DNA of 11,232 bases, from contig FR886286.1 of the NCBI GenBank assembly GCA_000436535.1, forward strand, positions 1 through 11,232, given 5' to 3'. This DNA comes from Eubacterium sp. CAG:252 (lineage in GTDB: Bacteria; Bacillota; Clostridia; Lachnospirales; Lachnospiraceae). A program made the position numbers and the translations under genes. This document shows, one piece after another, positions 6,122-11,232 of this stretch. The notes below the pieces were generated by a model that worked only from the letters and a program-made list of their open reading frames with translations, made no database searches and was not told the origin of the DNA. Within the stretch, counting starts at the first letter, position 1. Each line of letters begins with the position of its first letter.

Positions 6122-7552
6122 ATGAACGACAGATATCAGACACCACTTGCTGAGAGATATGCAAGTAAGGAGATGCAGTACATTTTCTCTCCAGATATGA
6201 AGTTTAAGACATGGAGAAAGTTATGGATTGCTTTAGCTGAAACAGAGGCGGAATTAGGACTTCCTATTACACAGGAGCAGATTGATGAGCTTAAGGCACA
6301 TCAGGATGATATTAATTACGAAGATGCTAAGAAGAGGGAAAAGGAAGTTCGTCATGATGTTATGTCACATGTGTATGCTTATGGACTTCAGTGCCCTAAG
6401 GCTAAGGGTATCATTCACCTTGGAGCAACATCCTGCTATGTAGGAGATAATACAGATATCATAATTATGACAGAAGGCTTAAAGCTTGTTCGTAAGAAGC
6501 TTGTTAATGTTATCAATGAGCTTTCTAAGTTTGCAGATAAATATAAGGCACAGCCAACACTGGCTTTCACACATTTCCAGCCAGCACAGCCTACAACAGT
6601 AGGAAAAAGAGCCACACTCTGGATGAATGAGCTGGTTATGGACCTTGAGGACCTTGATTATGTATTATCAACAATGAAGCTTCTTGGATGTAAGGGAACA
6701 ACTGGAACACAGGCATCTTTCCTTGAACTTTTCAATGGTGACCAGGACAAAATCCGCCAGATTGATAAAAAGATTGCAGAGAAGATGGGCTTTGACAAGT
6801 GCGTTCCTGTATCAGGACAGACTTACTCACGTAAGGTTGATACAAGAGTTCTTAATATCCTTGCTGGTATTGCGGCATCAGCACACAAGTTCTCTAATGA
6901 TATAAGATTATTACAGCATCTTAAGGAGGTTGAGGAACCATTTGAAAAGTCACAGATAGGTTCATCAGCTATGGCATATAAGAGAAATCCTATGAGAAGT
7001 GAGCGTATGGCTTCACTTGCTGATTATGTTATGTGTGATGCACTTAATCCAGCTATTGTATCAAGCACACAGTGGTTTGAAAGAACACTTGATGACTCTG
7101 CAAACAAGAGACTTTCTGTACCAGAAGGCTTCCTTGCAGTAGATGGTATTCTTGACCTCTATCTTAATGTAGTAGATGGACTTGTTGTATATGATAAGGT
7201 TATTATTAAGCATATGATGGCTGAGCTTCCATTTATGGCTACAGAAAATATTATGATGGATGCTGTAAAGGCAGGTGGCGACAGACAGGAGCTTCATGAA
7301 AGAATAAGAGAGCTTTCTATGGTTGCTGGAAAGAGAGTTAAGGAGGAAGGTCTTGACAATAATCTTCTTGAGCTTATTGCGGCAGACCCTATGTTTGGAG
7401 TTACATTAGAAGAGCTTCAGGCTAAGCTTGACCCTATCAAGTATGTAGGACGTTCTAAGGAGCAGGTAGAAGAGTACTTAGCAGATGTTATAAAGCCTAT
7501 ACTTGATGCAAATGCAGATAACCTTGGTCTTACAGCACAGATTAACGTTTAA
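6122..7552 (+). CDS. purB: Adenylosuccinate lyase
   Basis: PurB cleaves fumarate from SAICAR and from adenylosuccinate, so it acts twice on the way to AMP. The 476-residue product belongs to the fumarase/aspartase superfamily. Visible conserved blocks are RHDVMSHVYAYG (77-88), IHLGATSCYVGDNTD (98-112), FTHFQPAQPTTVGKR (149-163, catalytic His151 region) and the superfamily signature GSSAMAYKRNPMRSE (280-294), which carries the flexible-loop serines. The signature reads AYKRNP rather than MPxKxNP, as in the longer PurB type also found in eukaryotes. The start is ATG 6122, giving MNDRYQTPLAERYAS, which is how this PurB type begins; AAAGGCGGA lies upstream at 6105-6113. An ATG at 6068 would add 18 residues not expected in the family. 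Only 33 nt without a terminator separate its stop from the lipid genes. Confidence 0.96.
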   Translation: MNDRYQTPLAERYASKEMQYIFSPDMKFKTWRKLWIALAETEAELGLPITQEQIDELKAHQDDINYEDAKKREKEVRHDVMSHVYAYGLQCPKAKGIIHLGATSCYVGDNTDIIIMTEGLKLVRKKLVNVINELSKFADKYKAQPTLAFTHFQPAQPTTVGKRATLWMNELVMDLEDLDYVLSTMKLLGCKGTTGTQASFLELFNGDQDKIRQIDKKIAEKMGFDKCVPVSGQTYSRKVDTRVLNILAGIAASAHKFSNDIRLLQHLKEVEEPFEKSQIGSSAMAYKRNPMRSERMASLADYVMCDALNPAIVSSTQWFERTLDDSANKRLSVPEGFLAVDGILDLYLNVVDGLVVYDKVIIKHMMAELPFMATENIMMDAVKAGGDRQELHERIRELSMVAGKRVKEEGLDNNLLELIAADPMFGVTLEELQAKLDPIKYVGRSKEQVEEYLADVIKPILDANADNLGLTAQINV

Positions 7553-7585
7553 TAACAGAAAATTACATTAAAGGGTATATAACAT

Positions 7586-8287
7586 TTGAAAAATTTAGCC
7601 AGAACAAATATTAAAAAAATATTTAATCACATTAACAGAATAATATCTGGATATGCCATAATACCGCTTATTGCATGCTTTTCATGGAATATGCTTGTGT
7701 ACTGGGGAACAAGGTGTATTAATGCAGATATGAAGCATTTTGATATGACACTTCCTATAGACAGGGCAACACCGGTTATTCCTGTATTTGTTGTGGTGTA
7801 TTTCGGATGTTATATATCCTGGATTATATATTATATAGCAAGTGTACGTGTTGGTAGATATGAATGTGCAAGATTTGTTACATTTGATATTATAACACGT
7901 ACATGTTGTGCTGTATTATTTGTAGTTATTCCTACTTATAATATCAGGCCAGATATCACAGGAGAAGATATATTTTCATGTGTTTTGAGGTTTTTATATG
8001 AGATTGATGCACCTGATAATCTGTTTCCATCGATTCATTGTCTTGTAAGCTGGAATTGCTATATCGGTGTGAGAAATATTAAAGAATATCCGGCCAGTTT
8101 TAAGAATATGGCAGCAGTGATAGCTGTTATGGTATTTATTTCCACACTTGTGACCAAACAACATGTTATTGCCGATGTCATATCAGCAGTTGCAATATCT
8201 GAGGTGTGCTGGCTGGTTGTTAACAAGACAGGAGTATACAGATTTCTGCTCAATATTATGAATGGTGTAAAGGAAGCAAGTAAGTGA
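7586..8287 (+). CDS. PAP2-superfamily membrane phosphatase or phosphotransferase, divergent
   Basis: This 233-residue polytopic membrane protein has five or six hydrophobic segments, roughly 22-40, 64-84, 105-118, 145-161, 174-190 and 195-213. The PAP2 acid-phosphatase triad is recognisable but altered. Arg121-Pro122 stand for the RP of motif 1, without its usual lysine seven residues before the arginine. PSIH (148-151) stands for PSGH. Motif 3 keeps Ser186, His193 and Asp197, with TKQH at 190-193 and Thr187 where arginine is usual. PSxHC and TKQH resemble the Aur1/PAP2_3 side of the superfamily, which contains lipid headgroup transferases as well as phosphatases. Candidate substrates are phosphatidylglycerophosphate, phosphatidate, undecaprenyl diphosphate or a headgroup donor; the sequence does not decide. 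The start is TTG 7586 with AAAGGG (7570-7575) ten bases upstream; the next in-frame ATG would remove TM1. Its stop overlaps the next gene's GTG start by 4 bp. Confidence 0.8.
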   Translation: MKNLARTNIKKIFNHINRIISGYAIIPLIACFSWNMLVYWGTRCINADMKHFDMTLPIDRATPVIPVFVVVYFGCYISWIIYYIASVRVGRYECARFVTFDIITRTCCAVLFVVIPTYNIRPDITGEDIFSCVLRFLYEIDAPDNLFPSIHCLVSWNCYIGVRNIKEYPASFKNMAAVIAVMVFISTLVTKQHVIADVISAVAISEVCWLVVNKTGVYRFLLNIMNGVKEASK

Positions 8288-9369
8288 AAAATGTATTGAA
8301 GAGAAATAAGAAAAATATATTTAATGGTATGTTTCTGATTATACTGTTCATGATAACGATATATTATGTGTTTCATGGCTCTGGCGACAGTCTTTCAGAG
8401 GTGTGGGCAAAAATGCAGATGGCAGATCCAGTATGGGTTGTACTGTCTGTGGTTTTTATTGTGTTATTTATATATGGTGAATCCCATATTATACATTATC
8501 TTTTTGGAACATTTGGTATAAGGACACGTAGATTCACCTGCTTTTTATATTCATGTGCAGGTTTTTTCTTTAGCTGTATTACACCATCTGCTTCGGGCGG
8601 ACAGCCTATGCAGGTATATTACATGAAAAGGAACAGGATTCCTATACCATTTGCTACAGTTATACTTATGATTATAACTATTACATATAAAGCTGTACTT
8701 GTAGCTGTAGGAGTATGGCTTATGCTGTTTGACAGAACATTTATAAATGAAAGGCTGGATGGAATACGTTTTGTGTTTTATCTTGGAATAATCCTTAATA
8801 TAATATGTATAGCAGCGATGCTGGTTCTGGTTTTTAATAACAGATTAGCAACTAACATATGCAGTGTGGTTATCCGTGTGCTTGAAAAGCTTCATATTAT
8901 GAAGAGTGATAATCAAAGGATGGACAGATTAAACGATGCCATGGAAGTGTATAGAAGAACTGCAGCATATTTAAAGAAGCATGTTTTAGTTGTGGTTAAG
9001 GTATTTGTTATTACTATATTGCAAAGGACAGCGTATTTTTTTACAACATATTTTATATACAGATCGTTTGGTCTAAAAGGAACTGGCATGTATACGGTTG
9101 TTATGCTACAGGCAGTTATATCTCTTTCGGTCGATATGCTTCCGCTACCGGGAGGTATGGGCATAAGTGAGGCACTTTTCAGGGTAATATATCTTCCTGT
9201 TTTTGGAAGTAATCTTATTACGGCAGGTCTGGTGCTTAGCAGATCAGTAAGCTTTTATACAGAGCTTTTTGTCAGTGCAGTATTTACAATGTTTGCGCAT
9301 ATATATATAGGGCGCTTTACTAAGAAAGAAATAGTTGGAGCGGATGACTTTGACGTTGATTATAGATAG
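8284..9369 (+). CDS. Lysylphosphatidylglycerol synthase TM-region (MprF flippase-domain) family membrane protein
   Basis: This 361-residue integral membrane protein has about eight hydrophobic helices (around 14-30, 50-66, 84-100, 121-148, 162-184, 233-258, 269-286 and 323-343). Two family landmarks are clear: PSASGGQPMQVYYMKR (101-116) and LPLPGGMGISEALFR (286-300). It corresponds to the N-terminal flippase half of MprF (the YbhN/UPF0104 family). The C-terminal aminoacyl-transferase half is absent, so it should not itself make lysyl-phosphatidylglycerol. A role in moving or sensing a phospholipid or lipid-linked glycan across the membrane is an inference from MprF. It starts at GTG 8284 within GTGA, which overlaps the previous stop; AAAGGA (8269-8274) lies nine bases upstream, so translational coupling is likely. 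pssA follows after 16 nt. Confidence 0.87.
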   Translation: MKNVLKRNKKNIFNGMFLIILFMITIYYVFHGSGDSLSEVWAKMQMADPVWVVLSVVFIVLFIYGESHIIHYLFGTFGIRTRRFTCFLYSCAGFFFSCITPSASGGQPMQVYYMKRNRIPIPFATVILMIITITYKAVLVAVGVWLMLFDRTFINERLDGIRFVFYLGIILNIICIAAMLVLVFNNRLATNICSVVIRVLEKLHIMKSDNQRMDRLNDAMEVYRRTAAYLKKHVLVVVKVFVITILQRTAYFFTTYFIYRSFGLKGTGMYTVVMLQAVISLSVDMLPLPGGMGISEALFRVIYLPVFGSNLITAGLVLSRSVSFYTELFVSAVFTMFAHIYIGRFTKKEIVGADDFDVDYR

Positions 9370-9385
9370 AAAAAGAGGAATACAA

Positions 9386-10027
9386 ATGATTGGTTTTTAT
9401 GATTATACAGTTGTACTTACATATATAAGTATGATGATATCTGTGTATGGAATAACTTTGTGCATGGATGGGCATTTTAAAAGAGCAATAGTGTGTCTTG
9501 CATTATCGGGTTTGTGTGATATGTTTGATGGTAAGATAGCGAGAACTAAAAAAAACCGAACGGATGAAGAAAAATGTTTTGGCATACAGATAGATTCACT
9601 GTGCGATATAGTATGTTTTGGTATATTGCCAATCGTAATATGCTATAAAATCGGCATAACAGATGTTATCGGGCTTGTCTGCCTTATGATATATGGACTG
9701 GCTGGACTTATAAGACTGGCATTTTATAATGTTAAGGAACAGATAAGACAGAATGAAACGTCTGAAAACAGAAAGTACTACCAGGGGATGCCTATTACAT
9801 CGATATCGGTTATTTTACCTATATTATATATGTTAAGACCAGCATTTCCGGATAACGTGTTTCTTATAGTACTGAAGGTGGTAGTGTTTATCACAGCATT
9901 ATTGTTTGTAACAAACTTTAAATTCAAAAAACCAAACAATCTTATGCTGTCAGTGCTTGTGTTTGTAGTTGCTATGGCTGTTATATATATGTTTACAACA
10001 CATTGGCTTATGTGGAGAATGAGCTGA
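9386..10027 (+). CDS. pssA: CDP-diacylglycerol--serine O-phosphatidyltransferase (phosphatidylserine synthase)
   Basis: This 213-residue membrane enzyme of the CDP-alcohol phosphatidyltransferase family is expected to transfer phosphatidyl from CDP-diacylglycerol to serine. The metal- and CDP-binding motif is intact in order: Asp45, Asp48-Gly49, Ala52-Arg53, Gly66, Asp70 and Asp74. The gap between AR and G is 12 residues, longer than the usual eight or nine, because of a charged TKKNRTDEEK insertion. Hydrophobic helices lie around 8-24, 33-44, 75-90, 92-109 and in the C-terminal third. The serine assignment rests on the adjacent psd, which uses phosphatidylserine; on its own the motif would also fit PgsA or inositol-type enzymes. 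ATG 9386 has AGAGGA (9374-9379) six bases upstream. An upstream in-frame ATG at 9335 would overlap the previous gene and add 17 atypical residues. Confidence 0.92.
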   Translation: MIGFYDYTVVLTYISMMISVYGITLCMDGHFKRAIVCLALSGLCDMFDGKIARTKKNRTDEEKCFGIQIDSLCDIVCFGILPIVICYKIGITDVIGLVCLMIYGLAGLIRLAFYNVKEQIRQNETSENRKYYQGMPITSISVILPILYMLRPAFPDNVFLIVLKVVVFITALLFVTNFKFKKPNNLMLSVLVFVVAMAVIYMFTTHWLMWRMS

Positions 10028-10048
10028 TTAATGCAGAAAGGCTTTGTT

Positions 10049-10071
10049 AAAAGCTGTGAGACATAGCTTTT
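10049..10071 (+). terminator. Hairpin between pssA and psd, possible weak terminator or processing site
   Basis: AAAAGCTGTG (10049-10058) pairs with CATAGCTTTT (10062-10071) across an AGA triloop: ten pairs, one of them G-U. The trailing T-run is only the TTTT of the stem, followed by GG, so termination would be partial at best. A weak promoter-like pair (TTGGAC at 10070-10075, TGTAAA at 10092-10097) follows it. Confidence 0.45.
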
Positions 10072-10141
10072 GGACTGTTTATGAATAGTGGTGTAAATGT
10101 AGTTTGGTAGATTATGCTAAGTGATGGGGAGGTAAGAAAGT

Positions 10142-11023
10142 ATGCAGGCTGTTGACAGACATAGAAAGATGGTTGGCAAAGATGATGCACAGGATAAGCT
10201 GATAAAATATATGTATGCAACTAAAGCTGGCAGGGTGATAACGTCCTTTCTGATAAAACCATGGTTGTCAGAAGCTTGTAAAACAATACTTGATATGCGC
10301 AGTTCAAGATTGTTAATACCGTTGTTTATAAAAGCAAATAATATTGATATGTCTTTATATGAGAAAAGCACATATAAGGATTATTTGTCCTTCAATGATT
10401 TTTTTACAAGAAAAATAAAGCCACAGAACAGACGAATTGATATGAATAAAACTTCTCTTATAAGTCCTTGTGATGCAAGGCTGAGTATGTATTTTATAGA
10501 TGAAAAGTCATCATTTCTTATAAAGAATACAATATATACACTTAAGGAGCTTTTAAGAGATGGGAAGCTTGCAAAAAAATATGAGGGTGGATATATAGGA
10601 ATATTCAGACTGTGTGTGGATGATTATCATAGATTTCATTTTATAGACGATGGGATTAAAAGCCATGAAAGGCATATTAATGGAGTATTTCATACAGTCA
10701 ATCCAATAGCAAATGATGTATATCCTATATACAAGGAAAATACGAGAGAATATTGTGTACATAGGACAGAAAACTTTGGAGATGTTATAGTGATGGAAGT
10801 TGGAGCCCTCCTGGTTGGCAGAATTGTCAATAATATGGGAAAGTGCAGGACTAAAAAGGGGGCTGAAAAAGGTTATTTTGAATATGGCGGTTCAACAGTA
10901 GTGCTTATATTTAAAAAGGATGCAATCATACCGGATGATGATATACTGGTAAATACAGTAGCTGGGTATGAGACTAAGGTTAATATGGGCGAGAAAATAG
11001 GCACATCGGTTTATATAAGGTGA
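10142..11023 (+). CDS. psd: Phosphatidylserine decarboxylase proenzyme
   Basis: Psd decarboxylates phosphatidylserine to phosphatidylethanolamine at the membrane, using a pyruvoyl group made by self-cleavage. The 293-residue proenzyme has the cleavage motif GGST at 249-252. Cutting before Ser251 would leave a beta chain of 250 residues and an alpha chain of 43, with Ser251 becoming pyruvoyl. The other conserved catalytic residues are present: Asp111 in SPCDA (108-112), and His163 and His166 in DYHRFHF (161-167). These match the Asp-His-Ser triad and the neighbouring histidine of E. coli Psd, whose motif is LGST. The length of about 290 fits the clostridial type. GGGGAGGT (10126-10133) lies eight bases before the ATG, a strong ribosome binding site. 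It is the last gene of the lipid block, 114 nt after pssA, and a hairpin terminator follows. Confidence 0.95.
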   Translation: MQAVDRHRKMVGKDDAQDKLIKYMYATKAGRVITSFLIKPWLSEACKTILDMRSSRLLIPLFIKANNIDMSLYEKSTYKDYLSFNDFFTRKIKPQNRRIDMNKTSLISPCDARLSMYFIDEKSSFLIKNTIYTLKELLRDGKLAKKYEGGYIGIFRLCVDDYHRFHFIDDGIKSHERHINGVFHTVNPIANDVYPIYKENTREYCVHRTENFGDVIVMEVGALLVGRIVNNMGKCRTKKGAEKGYFEYGGSTVVLIFKKDAIIPDDDILVNTVAGYETKVNMGEKIGTSVYIR

Positions 11024-11060
11024 TATATTGTTTTCTGCAGAAAGAGATTGATAATAATAG

Positions 11061-11110
11061 AAAGATAGCTTTTATGTCTGTGATAAGATGTAGGAGCTGT
11101 CTTTTTGTTT
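11061..11110 (+). terminator. Probable Rho-independent terminator after psd
   Basis: AAAGATAGCT (11061-11070) pairs with AGCTGTCTTT (11095-11104) over ten positions with one G-U. The loop is about 24 nt and the stem runs into a T-rich tract to 11110. The loop is longer than usual, but position and tail fit the end of the lipid operon. The rest of 11024-11187 holds no gene that I can see. Confidence 0.65.
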
Positions 11111-11187
11111 TAGCAGATTTTATAAGAAATTTCTCCTTTCTTTCAGTGTTTATGGGGATACAGAGAGATTTTTAGACATAAAAAAAG

Positions 11188-11232
11188 TAGCGAGAGAGGG
11201 ATTTGAACCCACGACACCACGGGTATGAACCG
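11188..11232 (-). tRNA. tRNA with CAU anticodon, 3' part only (Met, or Ile2 if lysidine-modified)
   Basis: Read on the - strand, the 3' half of a tRNA is clear. The anticodon loop TTCATAC (11229-11223) gives CAU, and the stem CCGTG (11222-11218) can pair. A 5-nt variable loop, the T-loop TTCAAAT (11207-11201), the acceptor 3' strand TCTCGCT (11195-11189) and discriminator A (11188) follow. CCA is not encoded, and a run of six T follows. The 5' half lies beyond the window. The loop TTCATAC differs from the usual initiator loop CTCATAA, so an elongator Met or Ile2 tRNA is more likely than initiator. The T-stem (GTGGG with CCCTC) has one U-U mismatch at the second pair. Confidence 0.9.

Overview
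The window is AT-rich chromosomal DNA from a low-GC Firmicute. It is most likely a gut-type clostridium of the Lachnospiraceae. That placement is inferred from codon use, purine-rich ribosome binding sites, the long-form PurC, the [4Fe-4S]-type PurF with a short propeptide, and the gene set. No sequence search was possible. All nine protein genes lie on the + strand. A partial tRNA gene with a CAU anticodon enters from the right edge on the - strand.

Layout. Positions 1-452 have no convincing gene. They hold three tandem 51-bp repeats at the left edge (with a decayed fourth start), then an AT-rich stretch with two promoter candidates for purC. Next come purC (465-1334), a 283-nt leader rich in inverted repeats, and purF (1618-3045), which ends in a clear Rho-independent terminator. 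After that are an HD-domain hydrolase of the 5'-deoxynucleotidase type (3354-3956) and a methyl-accepting chemotaxis protein (4162-5919), each with its own promoter candidate, and then purB (6122-7552). Only 33 nt after purB, with no terminator visible, begins a membrane-lipid block. It contains a PAP2-superfamily enzyme (7586-8287), a polytopic MprF-type flippase-domain protein (8284-9369, overlapping its neighbour by 4 bp), pssA (9386-10027) and psd (10142-11023), followed by a terminator-like hairpin.

How the genes work together. PurF makes phosphoribosylamine, the first committed step of purine synthesis. PurC makes SAICAR. PurB cleaves SAICAR and later adenylosuccinate. The HD protein may trim surplus (deoxy)nucleoside monophosphates. 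PssA and Psd form the two-step route from CDP-diacylglycerol to phosphatidylethanolamine via phosphatidylserine. The PAP2 enzyme and the flippase-like protein probably handle or move lipid headgroups or lipids in the same membrane. The chemoreceptor between HD and purB is the odd neighbour.

Most of the window is recognisable housekeeping sequence. The least explained parts are the 51-bp repeat array, the long inverted repeat with competing hairpins ahead of purF, the chemoreceptor inside a purine cluster, and the divergent PAP2 protein in the phosphatidylethanolamine block. I found no strong case for a wholly new system.
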